64,000 nucleotides of DNA from Chionoecetes opilio (Eukaryota; Arthropoda; Malacostraca; Decapoda; Majidae). Below the pieces are notes generated by a model. That model searched no databases, was not told the origin of the DNA, and saw only the letters and a list, made by a program, of their open reading frames with translations. Every line of letters starts with the position of its first letter. Within the stretch, counting starts at the first letter, position 1. A program made the position numbers and the translations under genes. Shown piece after piece: positions 59,697 to 64,000 of the stretch. Location: the NCBI GenBank assembly GCA_016584305.1, contig JACEEZ010002765.1:643621-707620 (forward strand), in the 5' to 3' direction.

Positions 59697-62596
59697 GATA
59701 GATAGACAGACAGATATAGATATTTTATTGTCCTCAAAAATTAATAAAACGAAATTACACATCTGCCTTGAGACTGGTGATGACAGATGGAGATGCAACG
59801 TATTTATTTTATTTTTTACATCACAAAGGACTGGCCAAAAAAACAAAAAAAAACAAAAACAAAAAAAAAGTCACAAAAAACCCACTTAATTGCCAGTCCC
59901 AGTAAAGAGGACACGGCTGCCTTGGGACTGGTGATGAAAGATAGATAGATAAGAACATAAGAACATAAGAACCTAAGAAAATAAGGAAGCTACAAGAGGC
60001 CGTGTGACCTACACGTGGTAGTTCCTGTTACCTAACACTACCTACATTCACTTTTCATCCCCATCCATGAAATTATCCAGCCTCCCTTTAAAGCTTCCTA
60101 TTGACTCCGCACTAACTACCTGACGACTGAGTCCATTCCAATCATTTACCACCCTATTTGTGAACCAGTTTTTCCCTATTTCCTTTTTAAATCTACGCTT
60201 TTCCAGCTTGAATAGATAGATAGATAGATATTTTACTGTCCACAAGAATGCATAGAAAGAAATAATATAATATACCAAATTACCGTATTTTACGGCTTAT
60301 ATGACGCACTTTTTTTCCTAAAAAATACCCCGAAAGATACTCATGCGTGTTCCAAGAGGAATGTTGGAATGAGACTGCCGCCAAGACTGGCGGGAGCTTC
60401 TCCCATGCAACTTCCACCTCGGCAGATTGGCACCAACACCACCACCTATCGTCTGCTGGTGTTGATGTATCATTTACCACCAGGCTGTCACATGTATCAC
60501 AAGCTTTTTTCAGTCCTGGAAGTTATAACGCATGGCGAATTCATAAAAATTATTTACTTATACTATCACATACATGCTACAAGCTGTACCTCTACAAGCT
60601 GTAGAGCTGCTAAGCTGTTTTTGTATCCTTTCGTTTTTTTCTCTTTTTTTCTTAGAAATTTCTTCCCAAAATCAGGGTGCGTCTTCCAAGATGCAGCGTC
60701 TTATAAGCCGTAAAATATGGTACTCATGGACCATAAATTTACTCCAATCAGTAATTAACACAAGTATCAAGTATCTGTAAAAAAATATATATATGGGAAA
60801 CGTTGTGGCGCCTTAGTATTATTCTCACATTAAAATTTTAGTGATGGAGGTGCAAGGTATAAATAGTGATTAGTAAGTTGTGAATATTACTTACAACCTG
60901 GTGGTGTACAACCCTGCAGAAATTAAAGTATCTCTTTATCTGTCTATTCTCATACAGGTACCTCTCGTTTTATGCGAGTTTAAATTACACGTTTTTGGAT
61001 TAACACGATGTGAAAACAGAGCATTTTTTTCAAATAAGGTTTTTTTATTTAGAATAACCCGATATGCTCAAGTAAAAAAATACGCGGCTGTTGTAGTTGC
61101 ACAGAGTGGCCACCAGATGCCACTTGCTTTCCCGTGCATCTGCTATCCCACAGCCTCACCCTGTTTTAAAAACTTATACAAAGTTTCACTCACCAAATCT
61201 TACCATGTCCCAGGAATTAATTATTTGGATTTTACAGGTTCCCAAATTCCCAACATCCGACCTCCAAACATCCGACTTGTCCAAACAACCGACTTTTTTC
61301 ACCACCACATTGTGTCTTGTTTTGGCCATTTATTTTACTTCGTTTTTTATAGTTTTTAGAAAACATTGATTTGTGGCTTTATTTATGCATGAATTTTACT
61401 TTCGCGTATACCACTGGATCGGCCTTCAAGAGCTGCATCTTTTATGTTCTATACCATTTTGTCCGTACGTTTATGGTTACTGTGATATCCGAACATCCGA
61501 CTATTCCAATTATCCGACCTACCTTCGGTCCCCCCAAGGTCGGATAATTAATACTTAGCTGTATGTGTATGTACATTGTTATGGGAATATTATGTTCACA
61601 TTACGCAAGATTAACTTTACGCGAGGTCTCCAGGGACATAACCCTCGCATAAATTGAGACGTACCTTACATATTTCTTGGCACCCTCCATGGCAAGGTAG
61701 TGCATAAGCCTCCATTGGTGCTGGTCATTATCTTTACTTATCCTTTATTCTACCCTTTATCTTTGCACACTTCTATCCTCTCATTCTCCTACCTTCCAAA
61801 GACTATCAAAACTTCATTACTATTTTAAACTATAGGAAGGCAACAGATGAAACATTCCTAGAGCATCAAACTTGTGAAATAGTAACGTGTTTCATGGTGG
61901 TCTTCTTTCAAGTACACAAAAAGAATAAATGAAATGTTTCTAGGCCATCAAATACATTATAATTATAGTCCATTCAGATAAAAAAATATCTCTATTTCTC
62001 CCGTGCAGCGCGGCACTGTGGTGAGCCTGCCAGACAGAGGCGCCAGCGATGTATTATATCTCATCACTCCACCGCCTTCAGAAAATATCTATATTTCTCC
62101 ACTTAGCTCACCTATTAAACAAGCTAGGAACATTTGGTTCACATCATTGGATTAAACAGTTATTGTACATCTATAACACAATTTTCAAAACTCGATAGGG
62201 TAAAAAACTTAGGCTAATTGGCTTGGTTCTATTAGCCATTATAAACACCGATAGATACCTATCAGCGCCAGAATTTTCAATTCATCCTGAAAAACTGTGG
62301 TAAAGGAGTAAGTAAGCTATTTTCATTGCCAATTTGGAAAGAGAATTTGATATTGATTGCAATGATAATGTAAGATAATAATAAAGACATGCTCAGACAG
62401 ATAAATAAGGAGTGGGGAGTCTGGAATTTAAGATCATAAATAAGACACCACAGCCCCGCGTAGCAGATTAAATATATAAATGTCAAGGGTGCATTAGACA
62501 GCCAGACTCACTTGACATCTCCCTGGCGTATGAGGTCCACGATGTGTAGGGTGGTGTCCCAGTCAATGTCCAGCAGCAGGGGACTCGTGGCTTTCT
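28598..62596 (-). CDS. HGS: Hepatocyte growth factor-regulated tyrosine kinase substrate (Hrs), 13 exons, 5' end missing
   Basis: Hrs is the ESCRT-0 subunit that binds PI3P and ubiquitinated cargo on early endosomes and recruits clathrin and ESCRT-I. Domains in order are VHS (62596-59192 and part of 56608), FYVE finger (56459 to 55633), UIM (49390-49292), a conserved helical core (31047-29580), and a Pro/Gly/Met/Gln-rich tail ending AELISFD, a clathrin-box-like end conserved in the family. All exon phases join without a gap, giving about 705 codons; animal Hrs is typically 750-780 aa. Only the first short coding exon is not identified, probably beyond 64000. The 34-kb span is inflated by mobile elements and arrays. 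Sequence identity to Hrs is high in VHS, FYVE and core, so the call is firm. Confidence 0.95.
29008..29239 (-). CDS. HGS: HGS exon: Pro/Gln/Met-rich tail
   Basis: Reads [20 protein letters not shown] and continues to [10 protein letters not shown]. Low-complexity, probably disordered. Acceptor TTCTCCCAG|GGC, donor CAAG|GTAACT. Confidence 0.9.
29580..29826 (-). CDS. HGS: HGS exon: coiled coil end and Pro/Gly/Met-rich start
   Basis: [20 protein letters not shown] then [18 protein letters not shown], followed by [20 protein letters not shown]. The first block is a hallmark of Hrs. Acceptor CTTTTCCAG|AC, donor CAG|GTAGGC. Confidence 0.95.
29827..30015. repeat. 31-bp tandem repeat abutting the 29826 splice acceptor
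   Basis: About seven units of GAAAAGGGTATAAAATTATT plus ACAGTGCGTTT. The first unit starts at the acceptor, so each unit repeats its polypyrimidine tract (minus strand ATACCCTTTT). The real site continues CCAG where the repeats have CAAAC. Confidence 0.88.
30085..30365. repeat. ~90-bp tandem repeat containing the 30366 splice donor
   Basis: Three units sharing TTCCTACACCTAA, CAATATCAGGGCTATAAAAC and CCTCACCTGA. The donor string CCTCACCTGA (minus TCAG|GTGAGG) sits at 30361-30370 (real), 30271-30280 (one mismatch) and 30181-30190 (perfect). Confidence 0.88.
30366..30489 (-). CDS. HGS: HGS exon: coiled coil, first part
   Basis: [20 protein letters not shown] then [20 protein letters not shown], a heptad-rich charged coiled coil. 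Acceptor TGTTTCAG|TG, donor ATCAG|GTGAGG. Donor-like copies recur at exactly 90 and 180 bp downstream. Confidence 0.93.
30567..30676. repeat. CTAAACTAACTG short tandem repeat
   Basis: Repeated ACTAACTGCTAA words in an HGS intron, followed by a duplicated block CTCAGGAATAAAAG at about 30695 and 30768. Confidence 0.85.
30840..31047 (-). CDS. HGS: HGS exon: helical core
   Basis: Encodes [20 protein letters not shown] and [20 protein letters not shown], the conserved Hrs helical region (the part that pairs with STAM in the family). Acceptor TACCTGCAG|AAT, donor CGAG|GTGAGT. A CR1-like LINE tail ends about 8 bp upstream of the exon. A second donor-like copy lies about 100 bp downstream. Confidence 0.95.
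31055..31120 (-). mobile_element. CR1-like LINE 3' tail at an HGS splice acceptor
   Basis: Sense with HGS. The minus strand reads CCTCTTGTAGCTTC, TTTATTTTCTTATGTTCTTATG, then TTACCTGCAG|AAT of the exon. The tail supplies the pyrimidine tract. Confidence 0.82.
31345..31660. repeat. 20-bp minisatellite CTGCTATTGCTACTGCTTTG
   Basis: About 15 near-identical copies in an HGS intron. All three plus frames stay open, giving Leu/Cys/Tyr/Ala repeats. I regard this as non-coding. Confidence 0.95.
31947..32363. mobile_element. TA-flanked palindromic MITE (TAGTCTATTT ends) interrupted by a TTAA MITE
   Basis: Ends TAGTCTATTT and AAATAGACTA with TA on both sides. It is interrupted at its internal TTAA by the piggyBac-like copy at 32118-32321. 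A second, uninterrupted copy lies at 57117-57315. It sits between two copies of a 57-bp segment holding the 32424 splice donor. Confidence 0.85.
32114..32325 (-). mobile_element. piggyBac-like MITE, copy 6 (nested)
   Basis: TTAA at 32114-32117 and 32322-32325 flank a 204-bp element. The paralogous unfilled sequence GACCTTAAGATAGAATGG (reverse strand at about 57147-57164) shows a single TTAA at the same point. Confidence 0.95.
32424..32577 (-). CDS. HGS: HGS exon: [11 protein letters not shown] segment
   Basis: 51 codons starting [19 protein letters not shown]. The donor is most likely CCA|GTAAAAGT (phase 0, matching the next exon). A phase-0 alternative GAG|GTGTGT nine bases downstream cannot be excluded. 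Confidence 0.85.
32631..33030. mobile_element. pogo/Tigger-like MITE (CACTCGA ends)
   Basis: 400 bp with TA flanks. Ends are CACTCGACCCTCTTCCGGA and TCCGGAAAATCAAGGTTCGAGTG. Repeated TCCGGA words and TA targets are typical of pogo/Tigger elements. It lies between two HGS exons, 53 bp upstream of the 32577 acceptor. Confidence 0.8.
33103..33233 (-). CDS. HGS: HGS exon: Pro/Ala-rich linker with PELARL
   Basis: Reads [20 protein letters not shown], then a Pro/Ala-rich stretch and [10 protein letters not shown]. Phase 0 in, phase 2 out. Acceptor ACTTCAG|AAA, donor GCAAG|GTTAGT. Its upstream intron is about 16 kb. Confidence 0.88.
34050..34117 (-). mobile_element. CR1-like LINE fragment
   Basis: About 65 bp of the LINE tail (GTTCCTGTTACTTAACACTA), lacking the terminal 8-bp repeats. 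The stretch 33234-34049 shows no gene; 33690-33725 has a few TTAGG-like words. Confidence 0.75.
34281..35910 (-). pseudogene. RTE-like LINE, 5' truncated reverse transcriptase
   Basis: The minus strand reads, in order, [20 protein letters not shown] (fingers), [16 protein letters not shown] and [20 protein letters not shown] (first catalytic Asp), [14 protein letters not shown], and [10 protein letters not shown] (catalytic pair). The C-terminal block follows with [11 protein letters not shown] and [14 protein letters not shown]. These are hallmarks of RTE-clade reverse transcriptase. Frames shift at about 35560, 35290-35450 and 34850, so it is inactive. No endonuclease domain remains. The 3' end is a TGATTGATT-type repeat near 34285. 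It lies in an HGS intron, same strand. Confidence 0.9.
36116..36460 (-). pseudogene. CR1-like LINE, C-terminal ORF fragment
   Basis: The minus strand reads [40 protein letters not shown] and [15 protein letters not shown], the same C-terminal block as the 1945 and 13160 copies. It is the best uninterrupted stretch of this part of the ORF in the window. The 8-bp tail is missing at this copy. Confidence 0.85.
36465..37015. mobile_element. Second element of the AAGCTTGGGGA palindromic type
   Basis: Left end TGGGAATGCGGATTTTTTGGG and right end CCGCATTCCCCCAAGTCCCC are inverted. CCCCAAGCTTG follows, as in the element at 16578. The interior contains CTAGATCTAGG palindromes and CCTAACCT words. Boundaries are approximate. 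37016-37930 shows no gene. Confidence 0.55.
37945..38855. mobile_element. Large foldback (palindromic) element
   Basis: Two arms of roughly 400-440 bp in inverted orientation around a short centre at about 38395-38445 (itself a GGGGAAAATTACCC hairpin). The arms begin TGTCTTGCACGTGACGTCAC, which contains an E-box CACGTG and a perfect CRE TGACGTCA. No coding frame. Exact junctions are uncertain by a few bases. Confidence 0.82.
39080..39856 (+). mobile_element. pogo/Tigger-like MITE (CAGGGAGGTCC ends), copy 1
   Basis: 777 bp with TA at both sides. Ends are CAGGGAGGTCCCGTTATACG and its near complement ending GGGACCTCCCTG. Internally it has a tandem pair of ~120-bp units beginning GTCACCCCTAGCAAG. 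No transposase frame. Confidence 0.9.
40021..40090 (-). mobile_element. CR1-like LINE 3' tail fragment
   Basis: Reverse complement of the family tail (ATAAGAACATAAGAAAATAA then AGGCCGCGAGACC). Confidence 0.82.
40345..41493. mobile_element. hAT-like non-autonomous element
   Basis: 1149 bp with ends CAAAGGTGGGCAT and ATGCTCACCTTTG, flanked on both sides by the perfect 8-bp duplication CAAACCAC (40337-40344 and 41494-41501). Subterminal regions carry many GCAATTCCGCAAT repeats. The 8-bp duplication and ...GGTGGGCA end identify hAT. No transposase. It contains the nested element 40873-41126. Confidence 0.93.
40873..41126. mobile_element. PIF/Harbinger-like MITE nested in the hAT element
   Basis: 254 bp with inverted ends GGCCCGTACCGAGAGTCA and TGACTCTCGGTACGGGCC, flanked by TAA on both sides. 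A 3-bp TWA target is typical of PIF/Harbinger. The whole element is nearly palindromic. Confidence 0.87.
41749..41809 (-). mobile_element. CR1-like LINE 3' tail fragment
   Basis: About 60 bp of the tail, cut at GTTCCTG by the LTR-like element that follows. Confidence 0.8.
41810..42712. mobile_element. LTR-like element related to the solo LTR at 13717
   Basis: In inverted orientation relative to 13717 it shares a start of the GTAACACGGGAAA type, CACTCCTCAGTCC, TTTCCGGCC, and near the end TGTGGGTGGTGGCAGC and GCACTACA. It contains a CRE TGACGTCA (41992) and an (ATT)n run (42449-42490). No clean target duplication was found. Boundaries are approximate. Confidence 0.6.
42449..42491. repeat. (ATT)n microsatellite
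   Basis: About 14 ATT units within the LTR-like element. 42713-43057 shows no gene. Confidence 0.95.
43058..44123 (-). repeat. ~26-copy array of 41-45-bp units containing an HGS-like 5' splice site
   Basis: The unit on plus is AATAAATGATACGCATGAAG, GAAGCTGTACTCAC, then TTCCTGCTGGC or the shorter TGCTGGC. On the HGS strand each unit contains AAGTGAGTACAGCTTCC, closely matching the UIM-exon donor AGGTGAGTACAGATTCC, and CATCATGC as at the exon. There are two size classes (with and without TTCC). The array ends GATATGCAT, where the copia element begins. Before that insertion it directly adjoined the UIM exon. Confidence 0.92.
44124..44313 (+). repeat. Copia left LTR with tRNA primer site
   Basis: 190 bp, TG...CA. 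Contains CCAAT (about 44175), CRE TGACGTCA (44210-44217) and CACGTG (about 44228), plausible promoter elements. Immediately after it, TGGTAGCAGAG matches the complement of the 3' end of initiator-Met tRNA, the usual copia primer. Confidence 0.9.
44346..44861 (+). pseudogene. Copia gag, N-terminal part
   Basis: 171 codons beginning [34 protein letters not shown] and the EFEHTYHGV block resemble the UBN2-type Gag of copia elements. The frame ends in a premature stop, and the next Gag segment (44840-45040, Gly/Arg-rich) is in another frame. Confidence 0.85.
45068..45451 (+). pseudogene. Copia zinc knuckle and protease
   Basis: Contains the CCHC knuckle [14 protein letters not shown] (C-x2-C-x4-H-x4-C, residues 10-23 of this frame). 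The aspartic protease motif [12 protein letters not shown] follows, where DTG is the active site. The frame stops at 45451; a 1-nt shift separates it from the integrase frame. Confidence 0.9.
45457..46791 (+). pseudogene. Copia integrase
   Basis: 444-codon frame. HHCC-type zinc region (FGHPTAEKL with His95; CSVC with Cys126 and Cys129). Catalytic core Asp156 (AMDLKSW), Asp210 (LSDNDCEF) and Glu246 (VCERLN), spaced D-x35-E as in retroviral-type integrases. All three catalytic residues are present, so this domain alone looks intact. It lacks its own start because the element is read as one polyprotein. Confidence 0.92.
47098..48622 (+). pseudogene. Copia reverse transcriptase and RNase H, broken
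   Basis: 47098-47493 reads the RT start ([29 protein letters not shown]). A frameshift near 47490 and a stop near 47586 follow. 47591-48622 resumes with the catalytic box [10 protein letters not shown] (YVDD) and runs into RNase H ([41 protein letters not shown]). Ends at TAG 48620. Confidence 0.92.
48748..49268 (+). repeat. Copia right LTR, interrupted
   Basis: Matches the left LTR with about 8-10 differences, including a GATC duplication (GATCGATCACGTG). It is split after its first 11 bases by the element 48759-49082. A CRE is present at 49161-49168. Confidence 0.9.
48759..49082. mobile_element. pogo/Tigger-like MITE (CATCCGAC family) nested in the copia LTR, copy 1
   Basis: 324 bp, CAG...CTG ends, TA duplicated (48757-48758, 49083-49084). 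The left LTR is the unfilled reference. Subterminal CATCCGACCTCCAAACATCC and TTATCCGACC repeats are typical of pogo/Tigger ends. A small frame ([10 protein letters not shown]...) is shared with the 61235 copy only because the elements are paralogous. Confidence 0.92.
49292..49390 (-). CDS. HGS: HGS exon: ubiquitin-interacting motif
   Basis: 33 codons. [15 protein letters not shown] matches the UIM consensus (acidic run, central Ala, Ser). In the family this motif binds ubiquitin on cargo. Acceptor GTGTCAG|ACG, donor GAG|GTGAGTACAG. The donor-side sequence is the apparent source of the 26-copy array at 43058-44123. A copia element now separates exon and array. Confidence 0.93.
49412..49624 (+). 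mobile_element. piggyBac-like MITE, copy 7
   Basis: Right TTAA intact, left mutated to TTAG. Lies in the HGS intron about 20 bp upstream of the UIM exon acceptor. Confidence 0.85.
50176..50242 (-). CDS. HGS: HGS exon: short acidic linker
   Basis: 22 codons, [20 protein letters not shown] then TK. It joins the FYVE exon in phase 2/1 and the UIM exon in phase 0. Acceptor TCCCCCAG|C, donor AAG|GTTAGT. Confidence 0.85.
50811..51165. mobile_element. Palindromic MITE (AAGGCCGTGTCACACGGGGA ends)
   Basis: 355 bp, nearly a perfect hairpin. Ends are AAGGCCGTGTCACACGGGGA and TCCCCGTGTGATACGGCCTT with TA on both sides. Arms meet at CTTCTTGCACGATCCATAAT. No coding content. 51166-51700 shows no gene. Confidence 0.85.
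51868..51898. repeat. (TA)n microsatellite
   Basis: Pure TA run. A longer TA-rich palindromic block with TTTTCTTTCTTTTTTC in the middle follows at 52055-52184. Confidence 0.95.
52185..52958 (-). mobile_element. pogo/Tigger-like MITE (CAGGGAGGTCC), copy 2
   Basis: 774 bp inside a TA microsatellite. Reverse orientation of the copy at 39080 with the same internal tandem pair. No transposase. Confidence 0.92.
53130..53376. repeat. Tandem duplication, ~125-bp unit
   Basis: Two copies of a block running from ATTACTCATTAAG through CCCCCATTGATTTTGACAGC to TTAGGAGTAGTT. No coding frame. Confidence 0.9.
53948..55499 (+). mobile_element. pogo/Tigger-like element (CAGGGAGGTCC), long copy 3
   Basis: TA-flanked. 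The first 135 bp and the last 300 bp match copies 1 and 2. The interior (about 54083-55195) is unrelated to them: AT-rich at first, with a (GCA)n run near 54425 and a gene-like GC-rich stretch at 54600-54720, but no transposase that I recognise. Confidence 0.85.
55633..55757 (-). CDS. HGS: HGS exon: C-terminal half of FYVE
   Basis: Begins [14 protein letters not shown], so the PI3P-binding R(R/K)HHCRxCG signature is split by the intron after RRK. Continues to the RVC motif (VRVCESC) and ends DDIN in phase 2. Donor AACAA|GTGAGTAC. Degenerate copies of this donor junction are scattered through the downstream intron (51771-55568). Confidence 0.95.
55790..56232. repeat. (CTGT)/(CT)n compound microsatellite
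   Basis: Repeating blocks of TCTGTCTGTCTG, CTCTATCTGCCTGTCT and CTTTCCATCTCTCT, about five higher-order units of ~95-130 bp, between the FYVE exons. The long Ser/Leu/Cys frames are artefacts. Confidence 0.92.
56459..56608 (-). CDS. HGS: HGS exon: end of VHS and N-terminal half of FYVE
   Basis: 50 codons. Contains [16 protein letters not shown] with the FYVE WxxD motif, then the first zinc cysteine pair CCHRC and FTMLRRK. Acceptor ATCGCCAG|GAC, donor AAG|GTGGGT; phase 0 both sides. Confidence 0.95.
56828..57040 (-). mobile_element. CR1-like LINE 3' end fragment
   Basis: About 210 bp of the family tail, sense with HGS, in an intron. Confidence 0.85.
57117..57315. mobile_element. TAGTCTATTT-end MITE, uninterrupted copy
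   Basis: Inverse-orientation relative of 31947-32363. It has a single TTAA at 57157-57160 where the other copy carries a piggyBac-like insertion. The right end is less well conserved. Confidence 0.8.
57652..57861 (+). mobile_element. piggyBac-like MITE, copy 8
   Basis: Left TTAA intact. The right end reads CAAGGGGTTACC, with TTAA mutated to TTAC. Confidence 0.85.
57897..57993. repeat. Inverted repeat (AACAGTACCAGGTCGG arms)
   Basis: Arms TAACAGTACCAGGTCGGATT and its complement enclose about 40 bp. One arm recurs at 58745-58776. Confidence 0.85.
58043..58604 (+). mobile_element. piggyBac-like MITE, copy 9, split by a SINE
   Basis: Family ends at 58043 and about 58600, with the tRNA SINE 58137-58492 inserted in the middle at ATTAGTT|AGTCGAC. 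It occupies one copy of a locally repeated host sequence GACTGTCCTGGCCGTGATAG; an empty host copy lies at about 58614-58640. Confidence 0.88.
58137..58492 (-). mobile_element. tRNA-derived SINE, copy B
   Basis: Reverse copy of the SINE at 23219, with tail as poly-T at 58137-58150 and head (complement of GGGGAGGCATTAGCAGAGTG) near 58480. Confidence 0.88.
59154..59180 (+). mobile_element. piggyBac-like MITE end fragment, copy 10
   Basis: Only the first 27 bp (TTAACCCCTTCACATCCAGA) remain. It is cut off about 11 bp from the VHS-exon donor at 59192. Confidence 0.7.
59192..59456 (-). CDS. HGS: HGS exon: VHS domain body
   Basis: 88 codons covering [20 protein letters not shown], then [16 protein letters not shown] and [16 protein letters not shown], the conserved VHS helices. 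Acceptor CACCACCAG|TCCC, donor CAG|GTAAGG. Copies of the acceptor junction recur upstream in the intron (59764, 59915). A truncated piggyBac-like MITE end stops about 11 bp downstream of the donor. Confidence 0.95.
59465..59722. repeat. (GATA)n microsatellite
   Basis: Long GATA array with CAGATATACG interruptions, immediately upstream of the VHS-exon acceptor. On the minus strand it contributes TATC/CTATCT pyrimidine-rich sequence. Confidence 0.95.
59764..59945 (-). repeat. Two extra copies of the VHS-exon 3' splice junction
   Basis: TGCCTTGAGACTGGTGATGA (59764) and CACGGCTGCCTTGGGACTGG (59912) repeat the real junction GCACGGCGGCCTTGGGACTG at 59440. On the HGS strand each has CACCAG|TCCCAAGGC (or TCTCAAGGC), i.e. 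acceptor AG plus up to about 16 exon bases. Confidence 0.85.
59951..60213 (-). mobile_element. CR1-like LINE 3' end fragment
   Basis: About 260 bp of the LINE tail, sense with HGS, including the C-terminal ORF remnant. Its 8-bp tail ends next to the duplicated acceptor copy at 59912-59945. Confidence 0.87.
60955..61667. mobile_element. pogo/Tigger-like element with a nested second element
   Basis: Left end CAGGTACCTCTCGTTTTATG; right end (complement) AAGGTACGTCTCAATTTATG. Both continue with GCGAG as in pogo/Tigger families. It is interrupted at 61235 by the CATCCGAC-family element. Exact right end is uncertain. Confidence 0.7.
61235..61561. mobile_element. pogo/Tigger-like MITE (CATCCGAC family), copy 2
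   Basis: 327 bp, TA-flanked, nearly identical to 48759-49082 apart from a few bases at the start (CAGGTTCCCAAATT versus CAGCCAAATT). The high similarity implies recent movement. 61668-62511 shows no gene. Confidence 0.9.
62512..62596 (-). CDS. HGS: HGS exon: VHS domain helix 1-2
   Basis: Encodes [20 protein letters not shown] and LIRQGDV, the start of the VHS fold. Acceptor TTCTGCAG|AG, donor GTCAA|GTGAGT; phase 2 in, phase 2 out. Confidence 0.9.
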
Positions 62597-62859
62597 CTGC
62601 AGAAGAATTAAAAGACTTTATCATCTACAGTCAGGGTTGTCACTTGTTCCTTAGAATACAGAAATGCTTTGTATTGGGGAGCGAGTTTTGCATTATGGGT
62701 TGAAATAGTAAAGCATTCTGTTGAACCATTTGTTTCATACTTTTCTGTGCAAGTGGTACACAACAGATTTAGATCACATGGACACAAACACCATCTCTTG
62801 AAACGCTAATGTCGTGCTTAACGGTGAAAATAACGGTAATTAGGGAGCTCTCAGTACCC

Positions 62860-63071
62860 TTAACCCCTTCACGCCCAGATTTTCCTTTGCTATAAAAAAT
62901 TGTCTGTTATCGAGCCATAATATTACAAAAATTAACTGAATATACCAAATTAGTTAGTCGACAAGGATACTAAGCAGGTCATATCTATAAAATATTGCTT
63001 ATATTCACTAAAAATCGTCTAATTGTACCCAAATGACAGTGGAAATTACGTTCTGGGCCTCAGGGGGTTAA
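62860..63071 (+). mobile_element. piggyBac-like MITE, copy 11
   Basis: TTAA on both sides and complete inverted ends. 63072-64000 contains no recognised gene; repeated AAACCGAA words near 63300 and 63530-63570 hint at a decayed transposon. Confidence 0.88.
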
Positions 63072-64000
63072 TTTCTAGCATTACACTAAAATGCCAGACC
63101 TAATAAAAATCAATACAACCAATGTAACCCCACTTAGCCTCACCAACACCATGCACCAATACTCCTTACTGTACTGATGAGCAGCACCAACACTGCAGTC
63201 CAGGAAGCCTGCTAGTCATGGCCGGCCCAAGCCATAAGAGAACTAAGTGGTTGCCTAGTGCCCCTATTGCCATCAGGAGGCCCTAAAGGGTGCTCGTTAA
63301 ACCGAATGCCGTGTTGCCTTCGAAGCCTCTGACATACCGAACTCTAGTTAGGCATATGCGGCGATTGGTGAGCCGACCGAACATGTTGGCCGGCCTGTAC
63401 GTCTCAGTTTACACTCAGCCCTCATTGTGTGTGGACTACTCACTACAAAATTATATTTTACTCTACAGCACTGTAGCTACATACAGTTAGCTTTGTTTGA
63501 ACACGTATTACTGAACGACGCCCCTAGTTCGGTTTATGTGGCGGACAACCGATCATCCTATAAACCGAACGATATACCGATAAAATTTGGGTAATGGAAA
63601 TAATTTTTTGAAAACAATATTAAGGCTGAAAAAAAAAAATTCACGGTCTATGTATCTGTAGTGAGCGCGTCGACACACTTGCACTGCGGCTTAAGGGGAC
63701 CGACAGGTTGCCGATTAGTAATTCCGTATTTATTATCTGATTCAATTGAAATTTGCCACAGTTATAGGGTACCCTACACTGTATGTACCCAAGAAATTTC
63801 ATTAGAATTGGCCAATTATTTACCGCGTTAGAGCTAAATTAGTGCGAAAATGAACAAACTTCCTTAACCTACAAACAGACACAGTATTATCCTATGACAA
63901 GAATGATATCATGGAAAGGGCTTGATTTTCTCTACAGACCGGAGACAGTTATTTATGCAAATTGCAATACTATTTGGACAACATTTTGAAAATAATTGAC

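Overview
This is nuclear genomic DNA from an animal, most likely an arthropod and probably a decapod crustacean. The evidence is intron-split animal genes with GT-AG splice sites, degenerate TTAGG-type telomeric repeats, very high microsatellite and minisatellite content, and dense small DNA transposons. The species assignment is inference; the eukaryotic assignment is direct. Most long open frames here are by-products of low-complexity repeats and are not genes.

Two conserved genes are well supported. On the minus strand, 28598-62596 carries 13 exons of HGS/Hrs, the ESCRT-0 ubiquitin-sorting protein, with VHS domain, FYVE finger, UIM, coiled-coil core and Pro/Gly/Met-rich C-terminus ending in a LISFD-type tail. 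All 13 exon phases agree. The first coding exon lies beyond the right edge or was not recognised. On the plus strand, 20534-21149 is a complete two-exon DNAJC24/DPH4 (diphthamide synthesis J-protein). An unrecognised 214-aa plus-strand gene follows at 21763-22407.

Layout: 1-16 kb is repeats only (GT, GA, pyrimidine and purine tracts, a 30-bp minisatellite, CR1-like LINE tails, TTAA- and TA-flanked MITEs, a 974-bp solo LTR with its target duplication). 16-20 kb has TTAGG-like DNA, a CCAAT-box cluster, a SINE and a 24-bp minisatellite. 20.5-23 kb holds the two plus-strand genes. 23-28.5 kb is largely empty. 28.6-62.6 kb is HGS, whose introns hold an RTE-like LINE, a broken Ty1/copia element (44124-49268), hAT, Harbinger-like and pogo/Tigger-like elements, and 20 to 90-bp tandem arrays.

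The most unusual signal is that several intronic tandem arrays and duplications in HGS are copies of the gene's own exon-intron junctions. At least five, possibly seven, junctions are affected. The best cases are about 26 copies of the UIM-exon 5' splice site (43058-44123) and about 11 copies of the FYVE-exon 5' splice site (51771-55568). Two CR1-like LINE tails also end within about 10 bp of functional 3' splice sites, one in each conserved gene. Several nested insertions can be read cleanly, including two TTAA insertions with empty paralogous sites inside this window.
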